Positions 1 to 9,246 of a DNA stretch of 64,000 nt are shown here, piece after piece (positions within the stretch are counted from its first letter, which is position 1; each line of letters begins with the position of its first letter). The stretch is from positions 1-64,000 of the forward strand of contig JAFUKL010000010.1 in NCBI GenBank assembly GCA_017473615.1, in the 5' to 3' direction. A program made the position numbers and the translations under genes. Below the pieces are notes generated by a model. The model did not search any database and had not been told where the DNA came from. It worked only from the letters and a program-made list of their open reading frames with translations. The stretch is from Muribaculaceae bacterium (lineage in GTDB: Bacteria; Bacteroidota; Bacteroidia; Bacteroidales; Muribaculaceae).

Positions 1-348
1 GCGTATATCAAGAAAAATACAGGGGGCGTCTGTATGGTTATAAAGCTGATGAGCACCTGTTTCTCCAGATTCAAAAAATATCATATCTCCCGATTTTACT
101 ATTTCCAGACCTTTGGGATTACGTAATGTGGCTTCTCCTTGTTGTATGATAAATAGTTCTTCTGCATAACGATGAAAATGATAGGCTGCATTACATTCAC
201 GAGGGTTGAGTTTTCGCACATCAAAATTGAGCCACTTGGGAATGATTCCCATATTCTCTCTCGTGTTATCAGTCAATAGTCTAAAACCGTCTATTTTGTT
301 CGGATTTGGCTGAAAATCCCTTTTGTCTTTCCTTATAATCGTTGCCAT
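1..348 (-). CDS. Cupin-domain protein (partial, C-terminus beyond window)
   Basis: The 116 codons present start at ATG 348 and run off the left edge, so the C-terminus is missing. The translation begins MATIIRKDKRDFQPNP and contains a cupin motif 1 pattern (AYHFHRYAEELFIIQQGEA, with two His and Glu as likely metal ligands) and the next strands ending in GAHQLYNHTDAPCIF, whose His fits cupin motif 2. This is a single small beta-barrel cupin; such proteins are often sugar isomerases, dioxygenases or ligand-binding proteins, and the substrate cannot be told here. A TACCTTTG -7 box lies about 66 nt upstream. Not similar to its neighbours in function. Confidence 0.8.
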   Translation of the reverse strand, partial: MATIIRKDKRDFQPNPNKIDGFRLLTDNTRENMGIIPKWLNFDVRKLNPRECNAAYHFHRYAEELFIIQQGEATLRNPKGLEIVKSGDMIFFESGETGAHQLYNHTDAPCIFLDIR

Positions 349-723
349 TTCTTTCTTATTTAGATAATACGATATATCTATGCCTTTTGAGGGTTGTTGA
401 AACAAATTTCATTGCAAAGGTACTCTATTTTATTTTTAGCACACATAAAATAGACATAATATTGCCCATTCATTTTTTATTTCCTAATTTTGCAGTGCGA
501 GATACACGCATTGTGGCAAAGCAATGAAGAACTCTGAAATACGAACGGTTGCTATCTTGTTACCCAATTTTTAAGCAGTCCTACCAGGCAATTATCTTAG
601 CAAATTATCTTTTCTTGCAAAAGTTACGAAAAATAGTTAAGAATCGGGGATATTTTTGTTATTATGTGTAGAATCTGTTGTTATTGTAATGTATAAGCAT
701 TTATTTTGAACCGTAAAACAACA
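349..723. other. Intergenic stretch without a supported gene
   Basis: AT-rich spacer between the divergent cupin and DUF4251 genes. It holds the likely cupin promoter at 415-422 (minus) and a possible plus-strand box TATTTTTG at 651-658 that could serve the DUF4251 gene. Short open frames here show no recognisable protein features. Confidence 0.5.
415..422 (-). promoter_or_regulatory. -7 box (TACCTTTG) of cupin gene
   Basis: The minus strand reads TACCTTTG, matching the Bacteroidetes -7 consensus TAnnTTTG. No clear TTTG -33 box at 19-21 nt spacing was seen. Confidence 0.5.
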
Positions 724-1323
724 ATGAAAAGTATCTGTATGAAAAAGTGGCTGTTTTTAATAATTATATGTTTAGGCTTAAGCAATAATATTTACGCCGA
801 CAACAACACTGCTCCGGAATTAACGAAAGAGCAGAAAAAAGCAATAGAAAAGCGAAATCGAGAAATTCAGGACTCCATCTATCATGCCACAGCGGCAGAA
901 GCTATGGCAAAGGGTTTCTATGTACTCATGGCTGATAGGATTATGATTAAAGGCAGAGCCTTTATGAATCCTACACCAAATACTAATTTTATTCTTATAC
1001 AAGGCGACGATGCCATTATACAATTAGCTGCCAATAACGGGCGCACCGGCTTAAACGGACTGGGAGGAATTACGGTAGAAGGAAAAATAAACGGTTTAAA
1101 GGGTGGTATTCCCGACAAGAAAGGAAAAATAACATATAACTTCGGAGTATCGGGACCGGCAATATCAGCCCAAGTGCATATCACACTGTATGGTGAAGAT
1201 AATCAGGCGACCGCAATTGTAAGTCCTAATTTTTGGTCGGGAAATCTTACCGTATACGGACGTATTGTACCCTATGAAGAAGTTGACTATGAAAAAGCAA
1301 TCAAAGGTACATCGTTTCCATAA
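724..1323 (+). CDS. DUF4251 domain secreted protein
   Basis: A 199-residue exported protein of the DUF4251 family, a Bacteroidales family of unknown function. A signal peptide is evident (MKKWLFLIIICLGLSNNIYA region), followed by a charged helix (KEQKKAIEKRNREIQDS) and a beta-rich domain with the family hallmarks NGRTGLNGLGGITVEG and SAQVHITLYGEDNQATA, ending in a GRIVPYEEV strand. The ATG at 724 was preferred to an upstream TTG at 706; a third possible start is ATG 739, directly before MKKWLF. It is monocistronic by position: a 200-bp gap with a possible terminator follows. Function is unknown. Confidence 0.8.
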   Translation: MKSICMKKWLFLIIICLGLSNNIYADNNTAPELTKEQKKAIEKRNREIQDSIYHATAAEAMAKGFYVLMADRIMIKGRAFMNPTPNTNFILIQGDDAIIQLAANNGRTGLNGLGGITVEGKINGLKGGIPDKKGKITYNFGVSGPAISAQVHITLYGEDNQATAIVSPNFWSGNLTVYGRIVPYEEVDYEKAIKGTSFP

Positions 1324-1382
1324 ATAAGCCACATAAAGAACAAATAAGAGAATCCATAAACAACCCTTCCTATTTTCTTAGT

Positions 1383-1424
1383 CCCTAAAATATTAACGAT
1401 TGTTAAGCCATCGACATTTTAGGG
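1383..1424 (+). terminator. Possible terminator after DUF4251 gene
   Basis: Inverted repeat CCCTAAAAT (1383-1391) / ATTTTAGGG (1416-1424) with a 24-nt loop, followed by TTATT. The loop is long and the stem AT-rich, so this is a weak call. Confidence 0.35.
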
Positions 1425-1472
1425 TTATTCATCTACAAATCAGAGTTCAAGCATTAAATCAACAGATTGGGA

Positions 1473-1505
1473 TTTGGATAAATCATCTGATGATTCTTAA
1501 ATTTG
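1473..1505 (+). promoter_or_regulatory. Bacteroidetes promoter of the beta-helix unit
   Basis: TTTG at 1473-1476 and TAAATTTG at 1498-1505 are separated by 21 bp, matching the -33 TTTG / -7 TAnnTTTG consensus. Predicted start of transcription near 1510, leaving a leader of about 23 nt before ATG 1533. Confidence 0.65.
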
Positions 1506-1532
1506 CACATCAAAATCAAATTTAGCTTTATT

Positions 1533-1970
1533 ATGCGTAAAATTTTATTCACATTATTTTTGTCGCTGTTTCTATCAGTTCATGCAGTAGATGAAATTAC
1601 GGTAAAACAAACATCAGGAGAAAGTTCTTGGACAATTTCTTTAGTAAGAGACATCACATTTGACGGTAACGGCGTAAAAGTTTCCTTTAACGATGACACA
1701 TCGCTCTATTTTTCGAAAGAGACATTCAATATGATTCAATTCAATGTTGAGTCGTCTGTAATCGACAGCATACAGAGTTCAGAATCCAAGATTTTTTTAG
1801 AGGGGAATACACTCATTGCCTCCGGTAATATCGGTACTATAAAGGTTTATTCTCTCGACGGAACTTTAGCCACTCAAGTTAATGGTTCAAGCCTTGACAT
1901 CTCGAACCTATCTAACGGGATTTTCATTATCAAAGCAGGAAATGTAACAACTAAATTTATCAAGCGATGA
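1533..1970 (+). CDS. Small secreted protein with T9SS type A-like sorting domain
   Basis: A 145-residue exported protein. Signal peptide MRKILFTLFLSLFLSVHA is followed by a short beta domain (SWTISLVRDITFDGNGVKVSFND) seen at the front of many Bacteroidales secreted proteins, then a C-terminal domain running from IKVYSLDGTLATQV to GIFIIKAGNVTTKFIKR, which has the shape of type A type-IX-secretion sorting domains (VYsldG, dls.L.nGiFiik, k.ik). ATG 1533 was chosen because the predicted promoter overlaps the upstream in-frame TTG. Its stop overlaps the start of the next gene by four bases (ATGA), implying translational coupling. Whether it is truly a T9SS client is unproven, since no T9SS component lies in the window. 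Confidence 0.7.
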   Translation: MRKILFTLFLSLFLSVHAVDEITVKQTSGESSWTISLVRDITFDGNGVKVSFNDDTSLYFSKETFNMIQFNVESSVIDSIQSSESKIFLEGNTLIASGNIGTIKVYSLDGTLATQVNGSSLDISNLSNGIFIIKAGNVTTKFIKR

Positions 1971-4108
1971 AAAAATATTCCTTATTCATAGTGTCACTCA
2001 TTTCTGTGGCAACAATAGCCTTGGCGACCGAAACCATTTGGATTCATCAGAACGACCGTATCACATTGGGTATACCAACGACTATGGCAGATAACATTAC
2101 ATTATCCGATGACGGAACCACCGTAAACATCAACATGAAAGATAATGCCGGCAGCTATAGTAAAGTGTACTCCGATATTAAAAATATCGTTTTCGGGGAA
2201 AAACAATCGTCTGTTTCAATAGTTTTCGATGGTAACGATGCCGACATCATCAATCCCTACGCTTTCCAAGGCGTAACAATAGATAAAACAGGAGGTAACA
2301 TCACCATTACATCCACCTGTTCCGAGAATGTCCGTTATGAGGTATCCGGAACTGCAACCGACGGCTCGGTTACGTTCGTTTCCGATAGTTCTTTCACATT
2401 AGTATTAAACAATGCCAATATTACCAATAGTACCGGTAGCGCAATAAACATTCAATCGGCTGTTACTGCCACCATAGAGTTGACCGACGGAACATCCTCA
2501 ACTGTTACCGATGGGACTGACGGAGAAAACGGCAGCCTTTATACAAACGGTTCATTGATTTTTAAAGGTAACGGTACTTTAAATTTGATCGGAAACACAA
2601 AACACGGTATTGCCGCTCAAAAGTCCATCGAAGTACAATCAGGAAGTATCAACGTGACATCAAGTGCATCCGACGGTATCCACTCAGGCGCAACATTCAT
2701 AATGAACGGCGGATACATCACTACAAGACAGACCGGAGGTGACGGCATAGACGGAGATGAAGGCACTGTGGAAATCAATAATGGAACTATTGATATTGAA
2801 GTTGCAACAAACGACACCAAGGGAATCAAAGCTGATGACATCATAACCATAAACGGCGGTGACATCAAAATCAATATGCCTGCCGACCAAGGTAAAGCAT
2901 TCAAGACCAAATCATACATGACTATCAACGGAGGTGTTATAACAGCAACAGCATCAGGAAATGTGGTTGTTACCGATAATGACCCTTCATATTGTACCGT
3001 AATTAAAACCGATGGTGACTTCTTCATGACAGGCGGTACTGTAAACATCACATCTACAGGAGAAGCCGGTAAGGGTTTCTCTATCGACGGCAATGCAAAA
3101 TTCACCGGAGGAAATATAAATATAACAGTATCCGGAGGCGGTGCAGCATATACTAACACCAATGGTAAAGCCGATTCCTATGCAGCCACATGTATCAAAG
3201 TAGATGGCAATTTAGAATTATTAGGTGGCACTTTCAATCTTCTTTCAACAGGAATAGGAGGAAAATGTATCAGTACCGATAGTGATGCAATTGTAGGAGA
3301 CGAAACAAGCGGACCGACAATAACAGCAAAAACCACAGGTGCAAAATTCGTTGAAGTTCAAGGGACAAACGAAGAAAATACCGATTATGCCAACCCAAAA
3401 GTGTTTAAGGCAGATAACAATATGACAATAAATAACGGTAATCTTATTTTATCGTCTACACAGGATGGAGGAGAAGGACTTGAAAGCAAGAATATTATGA
3501 CAATCAACGGCGGATATATTAACATCAACACTGTTGATGATTGTATCAATGCAGCCAACTCTATCGTTGTAAACGGAGGAAAATTACGTTGTATTTCTTC
3601 CGGTAATGATGCCGTAGACTCTAACGGAACACTTAAAATTCACGGCGGCATATTTATTGCATCAGGTGCAAAAACTCCTGAAGGCGGTTTTGATTGCGAC
3701 AACAGCGCAAACTTCACTATTACCGGTGGTATAATTGTAGGTATTGGCGGTTCCAACACCAAACCATCTACATCTACAACCACACAAGGCGTAATTTTAT
3801 ATTCCGGAAATTTAGCTCAAAATGCGGTTCTTACACTCACCGATACAAACGGCAACCATATATTGTCATTCACCAATCCAAGAGCCGTAAATACCGGTGG
3901 AGGTCCCGGCAACGGCGGTACTTCAATATTACTTTCTTCTCCGGAACTGAAAACAGGAAATTCCTACAAGATATACACCGGTGGAACTGCAACTCCGGGC
4001 GGAACCTTTGAAGACCTTGTTTACAATGGCTCTTATTCAGCAGGCACTCTAAAGAAGACCGTATCACTTTCTTCAATCGTGACTTCCGTTCAAGGTGGCG
4101 GACGATAG
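1967..4108 (+). CDS. Cthe_2159-type carbohydrate-binding beta-helix protein
   Basis: A 713-residue exported protein. Signal peptide MKKYSLFIVSLISVATIALA, then a short N-terminal beta domain similar in style to that of the preceding gene (ITLSDDGTTVNINMKDN), then a long right-handed beta-helix made of repeated rungs of the form I.iNGG.i.i.t.GD.iD/A (for example TINGGDIKIN, TINGGVITAT, TINGGYININ, VVNGGKLRCIS). This matches the DUF4353/Cthe_2159 family, whose founding member in Clostridium thermocellum binds polygalacturonic and cellulosic polysaccharide. The tail (RAVNTGGGPGNGGTSILLSSPELKTG) is family-typical. No catalytic domain is visible, so the likely role is glycan binding at or outside the outer membrane, in a unit with the preceding sorting-domain protein. 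Confidence 0.8.
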   Translation: MKKYSLFIVSLISVATIALATETIWIHQNDRITLGIPTTMADNITLSDDGTTVNINMKDNAGSYSKVYSDIKNIVFGEKQSSVSIVFDGNDADIINPYAFQGVTIDKTGGNITITSTCSENVRYEVSGTATDGSVTFVSDSSFTLVLNNANITNSTGSAINIQSAVTATIELTDGTSSTVTDGTDGENGSLYTNGSLIFKGNGTLNLIGNTKHGIAAQKSIEVQSGSINVTSSASDGIHSGATFIMNGGYITTRQTGGDGIDGDEGTVEINNGTIDIEVATNDTKGIKADDIITINGGDIKINMPADQGKAFKTKSYMTINGGVITATASGNVVVTDNDPSYCTVIKTDGDFFMTGGTVNITSTGEAGKGFSIDGNAKFTGGNINITVSGGGAAYTNTNGKADSYAATCIKVDGNLELLGGTFNLLSTGIGGKCISTDSDAIVGDETSGPTITAKTTGAKFVEVQGTNEENTDYANPKVFKADNNMTINNGNLILSSTQDGGEGLESKNIMTINGGYININTVDDCINAANSIVVNGGKLRCISSGNDAVDSNGTLKIHGGIFIASGAKTPEGGFDCDNSANFTITGGIIVGIGGSNTKPSTSTTTQGVILYSGNLAQNAVLTLTDTNGNHILSFTNPRAVNTGGGPGNGGTSILLSSPELKTGNSYKIYTGGTATPGGTFEDLVYNGSYSAGTLKKTVSLSSIVTSVQGGGR

Positions 4109-4140
4109 CCGTAAACTATTCGGATTAAGTTCTATAGAAC

Positions 4141-4185
4141 AAAGAGACTGACCTAAAAGTCTAATCGACTTCGGTCAGTCTCTTT
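4141..4185. terminator. Bidirectional terminator
   Basis: Perfect 13-bp arms AAAGAGACTGACC (4141-4153) and GGTCAGTCTCTTT (4173-4185), with an inner AAGTC/GACTT pairing in the loop and AT-rich flanks on both sides. It lies between the convergent beta-helix gene (plus) and tRNA-Gly (minus) and can serve both. Confidence 0.75.
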
Positions 4186-4198
4186 AAGTTTAAAGAAG

Positions 4199-4271
4199 AG
4201 CGGTAAACGGGACTCGAACCCGCGACCCTCAGCTTGGGAAGCTGATGCTCTACCAACTGAGCTACTACCGC
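4199..4271 (-). tRNA. tRNA-Gly (anticodon CCC)
   Basis: The minus strand folds as a 73-nt cloverleaf: acceptor GCGGTAG paired with TTACCGC, D arm with AGCTCAGTTGGTAGAGC, anticodon stem TCAGC/GCTGA around loop TTCCCAA (anticodon CCC), T arm with GGTTCGAGTCCC, discriminator U as is usual for bacterial tRNA-Gly. CCA is not encoded. It reads GGG codons. Confidence 0.93.
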
Positions 4272-4298
4272 AAAACTATTGCTTGTTTTTTGCATCGG

Positions 4299-4330
4299 CA
4301 AAGTTACAATCTTTCACTAAAACCACCAAA
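4299..4330 (-). promoter_or_regulatory. Promoter of tRNA-Gly
   Basis: On the minus strand TTTG (4330-4327) and TAACTTTG (4306-4299) are separated by 20 bp, a full Bacteroidetes -33/-7 match, about 27 nt upstream of the tRNA. Confidence 0.65.
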
Positions 4331-4415
4331 CCTTGTACAGAATAAAATAAACACTGCTATTCAAGGTATATTTAAGCCGTAACTACCGACATACACAATA
4401 CAATAAAATCACCGT

Positions 4416-5456
4416 TTAATGAGTGAATGCCTGCCATCCTTGCGCACGAAGCTCAAGTTCAGCACCGTCACGTGTCTCCATACAATACCCCAATTCGGGT
4501 TTTGTTATACGCCCTATTATCTTCACGCTTTTCATTGACGCAACCTTCTCATGCTCGGTTAATGGCACTGTAAACAGCAATTCATAGTCTTCTCCACCAT
4601 TCAATGCTGCAGTAACAAGATTCATATTAAACTCCTCCGCCATGACAGCAGTTTGATAATCGATAGGTATTCTCTCTTCATATATACGGCATCCCACATT
4701 GCTTTGTTTGCAGATGTGCATAAGTTCCGATGATAACCCATCACTCACGTCCATCATTGCCGTAGGCTTTATCCCCGCCTGCGCCAGTTCTTCTATTACA
4801 TCACGGCGAGCCTCCGGTTTCAACTGACGTTCCAATATATACTCACGTCCTTCAAAAGCTGGATGAAAATCATCTTTACTTTCTTTTGAAACAGTGCGTT
4901 CGCGCTCCAACAATTGCAGTCCCATATATGCTGCACCCAAATCACCGCTTACACAAATCAAATCGGTATCTCTTGCCCCATTGCGGTAAACAAGTTTATC
5001 CTTATCACCCTCACCTATACAAGTAACACTGATTATAAGTCCTGTAACCGATGCCGAGGTATCACCTCCCACCAAATCCACGCCGTAGATTTCGCAAGCA
5101 AGGCGTATTCCTGCATATAATTCCTCAATATGTTCAACGGTGAAACGCTTTGACACTCCTATTGACACCGTCAACTGTCTCGGCACTCCATTCATGGCAT
5201 ACACATCGGAAAAATTAACGACTGCCGCCTTATAGCCCAAGTGTTTCAAGGGTGTATAAGTCAAATCAAAATGGATACCCTCAAGCAACAAATCTGTGGT
5301 TACAAGCGTCTGTTTTTCACCGTAATTTAATACGGCACAATCATCTCCCACCCCTTTCAGGGAAGAAGCATTTTTCAATTCGATTCCCTTGGTAAGTCTG
5401 TCAATCAATCCAAATTCACCAAGTGTTGATATTTCCGTTTCCTGCGGGTTCATCAT
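4416..5456 (-). CDS. thiL: Thiamine-monophosphate kinase
   Basis: ThiL phosphorylates thiamine monophosphate to thiamine diphosphate with ATP, the last step of cofactor synthesis in the cytoplasm. The 346-residue product has the family size and motifs: VGDDCAV (36-42) and TTDLLLEGIHF (53 on) for metal and ATP binding, GGDTSAS (130 on), DVSDGL (236 on) and the C-terminal GGEDYELLFTV. It is the last gene of a same-strand run sppA-lpxK-PNP-thiL with only 11 nt between it and the PNP gene, so it is probably co-transcribed. Start could be either of two adjacent Met codons (5456 or 5453). Confidence 0.95.
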   Translation of the reverse strand: MMNPQETEISTLGEFGLIDRLTKGIELKNASSLKGVGDDCAVLNYGEKQTLVTTDLLLEGIHFDLTYTPLKHLGYKAAVVNFSDVYAMNGVPRQLTVSIGVSKRFTVEHIEELYAGIRLACEIYGVDLVGGDTSASVTGLIISVTCIGEGDKDKLVYRNGARDTDLICVSGDLGAAYMGLQLLERERTVSKESKDDFHPAFEGREYILERQLKPEARRDVIEELAQAGIKPTAMMDVSDGLSSELMHICKQSNVGCRIYEERIPIDYQTAVMAEEFNMNLVTAALNGGEDYELLFTVPLTEHEKVASMKSVKIIGRITKPELGYCMETRDGAELELRAQGWQAFTH

Positions 5457-5467
5457 ATAATATGGGT

Positions 5468-6298
5468 TTATTCTTCAAACTTATTGATAAGTTCCTTCAT
5501 AATGAAAGTCATTTTAGGCTCGGCAGCAGCAGCAGCTTTCTGTACTTCTTCATGAGAAACTTTCTCTACAATACCCTCTACACCGAGGTCGGTAATAACC
5601 GACATTCCAAAACAGCGAATACCACTATGACGAGCAACAATCACTTCGGGAACAGTACTCATACCCACAGCATCACCCCCTATACGATGGAAATAACGGT
5701 ATTCAGCAGGAGTTTCAAAAGTAGGACCTTGCGTACCCACATATACGCCCTCTACAAGACGTATGCCATTTTCCGCTGCAACCTTCTTAGCATCCGCTAT
5801 CAGTTCCAAGGAATATGCCTCACTCATATCAGGGAAACGCGGTCCGAGTTCCTCAAAGTTTCTACCACGCAAAGGATGTTCCGGAAATAAATTAATATGA
5901 TCGGTAATAATCATCAAGTCACCGATTCTGAACTCAGGATTCATTCCACCGGCTGCATTGGATACAAACAATGTAGTGATACCTAATTCCTTCATCACGC
6001 GCACTGGAAATGTCACAAGTTGCATATCATAGCCCTCATAGAAATGAAATCTTCCTTTCATTGCCATTATACGCTTATTGCCAAGTTGTCCGAAAATCAA
6101 TTTTCCACTATGACCTTCAACCGTTGATACCGGGAAATTCGGAATATCTTCGTAAGCAAGTTCATCGGTTATATCAATATGATTTACAAGTTCACCAAGT
6201 CCGGTTCCCAATATTATCGCCGTCTTGGGCATATCTTTCACTTTACCGGAAATAAAACCGGCAGTCTGCTTTATTAAATCCAACATTTCCTTTTCCAT
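5468..6298 (-). CDS. punA: Purine-nucleoside phosphorylase (class I, trimeric type)
   Basis: Catalyses phosphorolysis of inosine and guanosine to free base and ribose-1-phosphate in purine salvage. The 276-residue protein fits the trimeric class I family: phosphate-binding GTGLGEL (31-37) and GHSGKL (catalytic His near 63), SNAAGGMNP (113 on), base-binding GVYVGTQGPTFETPAEYR and VGMSTVPEVIVARH. It lies 53 nt after lpxK and 11 nt before thiL on the same strand, and probably shares their transcript. Exact base preference cannot be told from sequence reading. Confidence 0.93.
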   Translation of the reverse strand: MEKEMLDLIKQTAGFISGKVKDMPKTAIILGTGLGELVNHIDITDELAYEDIPNFPVSTVEGHSGKLIFGQLGNKRIMAMKGRFHFYEGYDMQLVTFPVRVMKELGITTLFVSNAAGGMNPEFRIGDLMIITDHINLFPEHPLRGRNFEELGPRFPDMSEAYSLELIADAKKVAAENGIRLVEGVYVGTQGPTFETPAEYRYFHRIGGDAVGMSTVPEVIVARHSGIRCFGMSVITDLGVEGIVEKVSHEEVQKAAAAAEPKMTFIMKELINKFEE

Positions 6299-6351
6299 AA
6301 ATATATGTATTTTATGTTATTATATATATCAAATCAACTAAATTACGGCTC

Positions 6352-7437
6352 TTATTTTTTAGCAATCTTTGAGGTTATAATAGAAATCAAATCCTCATCA
6401 TCCTGTAAAAATTCCACTTCTATAGGAAGATAGAACATCTGTTTACGCAAAGCATGTGGAAAATATGCATTGTTAATCAGTCGTACAGCATCTTTCTCCG
6501 TAGTTATGATAAATTTGCGTTCACCTTCCAAGCGATTGAATGTTTTAGAGATAAAAGCCAAATCCTCTCGCTTGTAATCATGATGATCGTTGAAATGTAT
6601 CACTTTCACTTTAGCGTTATATTGTTTCAAGTATTTCACCAAAGGTACGGGATTGGCTATACCAGTCACCACAAGTATAGTATCTCTGCTGCTCAACCAG
6701 TTCAAATCCGGCTGATATTCCGGTTCGCCGCTGAACACAGGCAACAAATCCTTATATTTATATGTAGAAAACAGTACTTTTTGCCATTTCGCCAAATTCA
6801 GTTTTTTCTTCACCACGTTCACATCGATTGGCTTCATGTCTTTAGGACACTTCGTCACTACTACAATATCTGCTCGAGAGATGCCCTCTTCAGGTTCCCG
6901 CAACTCACCCAACGGCAGCATCTTGTCATCACAGGGCAAATTCTTATAGTCAGTGAGCAGAACCGACACTCTCGGTTTGACGTAACGGTGCTGATAAGCG
7001 TCATCAAGTACAAACAAATTTATTTCCGGATTTATCTCCAACAATGTTTCTATCCCCTTTACTCTACTTTCGCATACTGCCACATCTATACATGAACCGT
7101 ACTTACGATATATTTGATACGGTTCATCACCCAAATCATAAGACGTCAGATTTTTAGATGCAAGAACAAATCCTTTGGTTTTACGCTTATATCCTCTGCT
7201 CAATACAGCCGTCTTATAATGCATACACAGCCTGCTGACGATATACTCGGTGTGAGGAGTTTTCCCCGTTCCTCCCACAGCCAGATTACCCACTACTACA
7301 ACCGGCACTTCAAATTCCCGCTGTTTTAAGATACCGGCATTGAACATGAAGTTCCTCACCCTCACCACTGCTCCGAAAATATAGGAGCATGGCGTGAGTA
7401 TCAGTTTTGCAAGCAGTTTTTTGTACTCTGATGCCAT
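6352..7437 (-). CDS. lpxK: Tetraacyldisaccharide 4'-kinase
   Basis: LpxK is the inner-membrane-associated kinase that adds the 4'-phosphate to the lipid A disaccharide precursor, the sixth step of the Raetz pathway. The 361-residue protein has the N-terminal amphipathic/hydrophobic segment (LLAKLILTPCSYIFGAVV), the Walker A GGTGKT (55-60), the LSRGYKRKTKGF motif, DDAYQHRYVKP and the C-terminal TTEKDAVRL. The gene follows sppA by 30 nt. In Bacteroidales lipid A is often dephosphorylated later at the 4' position, so presence of lpxK implies that step, not that the final lipid A retains the phosphate. Confidence 0.95.
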   Translation of the reverse strand: MASEYKKLLAKLILTPCSYIFGAVVRVRNFMFNAGILKQREFEVPVVVVGNLAVGGTGKTPHTEYIVSRLCMHYKTAVLSRGYKRKTKGFVLASKNLTSYDLGDEPYQIYRKYGSCIDVAVCESRVKGIETLLEINPEINLFVLDDAYQHRYVKPRVSVLLTDYKNLPCDDKMLPLGELREPEEGISRADIVVVTKCPKDMKPIDVNVVKKKLNLAKWQKVLFSTYKYKDLLPVFSGEPEYQPDLNWLSSRDTILVVTGIANPVPLVKYLKQYNAKVKVIHFNDHHDYKREDLAFISKTFNRLEGERKFIITTEKDAVRLINNAYFPHALRKQMFYLPIEVEFLQDDEDLISIITSKIAKK

Positions 7438-7467
7438 GGAATTATTTATTACAGCGTTCTATTATTA

Positions 7468-9246
7468 TCATTTAATTACCACAGGTTCCATAAGGCATTG
7501 CACATGGTCACGGCTCATAATGGCATTGATTTCATCTTGATACTTATACAATTCTCCGGCTTTAACACCCACTGCATTACTTATTTTTGCCGTTACATAA
7601 CTGCGTAAATAACGCATCAATGAAGTATCCTGCTCAGGATAAACAGAGATTGAATAGTTTCCCATTTTAGCCATTTCCACAACCCAATCAATAGCATCAT
7701 CAAGATTACCAAATTCATCCACAAGACCTAATTTTTTAGCTGTAATACCGTCCCACACACGACCTTCAGCAATTAATTTCAAAGAGTCGAGTTCCATTCC
7801 GCGTCCCTCGGCACATCGGGTAGTAAACAACTCATATCCTTCGTTTATCATACGTTGCAATGCCGCACGTTGCACCGGTGTCAGTGGTTCTGTTGTACTT
7901 ATAAAATTACCGTTCTCGTTTGTATTAACAACACTCAGATTTATACCCAACTTATCATTCATCAATTCTTTGTAACAAGGTATCATACCAAATATACCTA
8001 TAGAGCCGGTAATAGTCAACGGTTCAGCAAAAATCCTGTCGGCACCGCATGAAATATAGTAACCTCCAGATGCGGCTAAGTCTCCCATAGATACCGCAAA
8101 CGGTTTTCCCGCTTTCTTCACTTCTTCAAGTGCCGCCCATATTTGCTCAGAACCAAATGCACTTCCTCCCGGGGAATTTACTCTTAACACGACTGCTTTC
8201 ACTGCATTGTCTTTAGCTATTTTGATTATATCTTTAACCAATTCTCTTGAATTTACCCCGTCTTCATCATCGGAAGAACCGTCTATTTCGCCCACTGCAT
8301 ACACTACCGCCACTTTATCGGCATGTAATTTCGGAACATCAAGAGCCGCTACCTGCTCCGGTGACACTAAGGACACATCGTCACTGCTGCTCAACCCACA
8401 CATATCTTTCAAGGTATCAAGCATTTCAAAGCGGTAACAAAGTCCATCTACTATACCATTTGCCTTAAGATATTCTGCCGATTGGGTTACCATAAGACTA
8501 TCAGCCATTTCATTCAGTTTCTTTACCGGAATAGAACGCGACACCGAGATACTGTCACACATGTTACCCCATATAGAATTCATGTAAGCTTCCATAGCCA
8601 TACGATTAGCTGAACTCGCTTGAGTTTCAACGTATGGTTCTACAGCACTTTTGAAAGTTCCTACACGAATAACCTGCATTTCAACGCCTATTTTATCCAA
8701 CATGTTCTTGAAAAAAGGAATAGTGGCGCTCAATCCATGAATATCAACAGCTCCCACCGGATTAAGCATAATAGAATCGGCTGCAGAAGCTACATAATAA
8801 TCACCTTGCACAATTCCAACGTTTCCATAGGCAATTACAAATTTACCACTTTCCTTAAAATCCTGTATTGCCTTACGAATCTCATATAAAGAAGCAAATC
8901 CGGCTCCACTGCCTTTACACTCAATAAACACACCCTTAATCTTATTGTTTTCCTTTGCCACTTTCAATGCCTTTATCACCGTGGCAAGACTGCTCTTTAA
9001 ACCTTCTTCTTTTCCCAATAATGCATCCAATGTCTCATCTCCGCTACTACGCTCACTGAATCCACCTGACAGATTCAAATGCAACACCGACCCATCCTGC
9101 ACTGATGTTGTCCCTACCGATACATCACCGGCAAACGAACCAATAATAGAGAAACTTATTACCACTGATGCAAAACTGAATACAACCAACGCAAGCCAAG
9201 CTCCAACAAATGAACCCACTACGTTTGAAAAAAACTTTTTAATCAT
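7468..9246 (-). CDS. sppA: Signal peptide peptidase SppA, 67-kDa type
   Basis: SppA is a membrane-anchored Ser/Lys protease that degrades signal peptides left in the membrane after secretion. The 592-residue protein has the long two-domain form (about the E. coli size): an N-terminal TM segment (residues 10-35), a first ClpP-like domain with the candidate general-base Lys199 in VGTFKSAVEP, and a second domain with PGGSAFGSEQ and the nucleophile Ser393 in AASGGYY. It is the first gene of the sppA-lpxK-PNP-thiL run. A near-consensus box upstream (TATCTTTA on the minus strand near 9355) is too weak to call as a promoter. Confidence 0.93.
   Translation of the reverse strand: MIKKFFSNVVGSFVGAWLALVVFSFASVVISFSIIGSFAGDVSVGTTSVQDGSVLHLNLSGGFSERSSGDETLDALLGKEEGLKSSLATVIKALKVAKENNKIKGVFIECKGSGAGFASLYEIRKAIQDFKESGKFVIAYGNVGIVQGDYYVASAADSIMLNPVGAVDIHGLSATIPFFKNMLDKIGVEMQVIRVGTFKSAVEPYVETQASSANRMAMEAYMNSIWGNMCDSISVSRSIPVKKLNEMADSLMVTQSAEYLKANGIVDGLCYRFEMLDTLKDMCGLSSSDDVSLVSPEQVAALDVPKLHADKVAVVYAVGEIDGSSDDEDGVNSRELVKDIIKIAKDNAVKAVVLRVNSPGGSAFGSEQIWAALEEVKKAGKPFAVSMGDLAASGGYYISCGADRIFAEPLTITGSIGIFGMIPCYKELMNDKLGINLSVVNTNENGNFISTTEPLTPVQRAALQRMINEGYELFTTRCAEGRGMELDSLKLIAEGRVWDGITAKKLGLVDEFGNLDDAIDWVVEMAKMGNYSISVYPEQDTSLMRYLRSYVTAKISNAVGVKAGELYKYQDEINAIMSRDHVQCLMEPVVIK

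Noticed and set aside
342..527. 61-residue frame in the first intergenic region
   Set aside because: Overlaps the cupin start and its promoter; no conserved feature or promoter of its own.
2617..3162. 181-residue minus-strand open frame inside the beta-helix gene
   Set aside because: Opposite a strongly supported repeat protein; the low stop density follows from the repeated NGG/DG codons of the beta-helix.
6454..7095. 213-residue plus-strand frame opposite lpxK
   Set aside because: Composition rich in Tyr/Gln/His/Cys without domain features, antisense to a confident gene.
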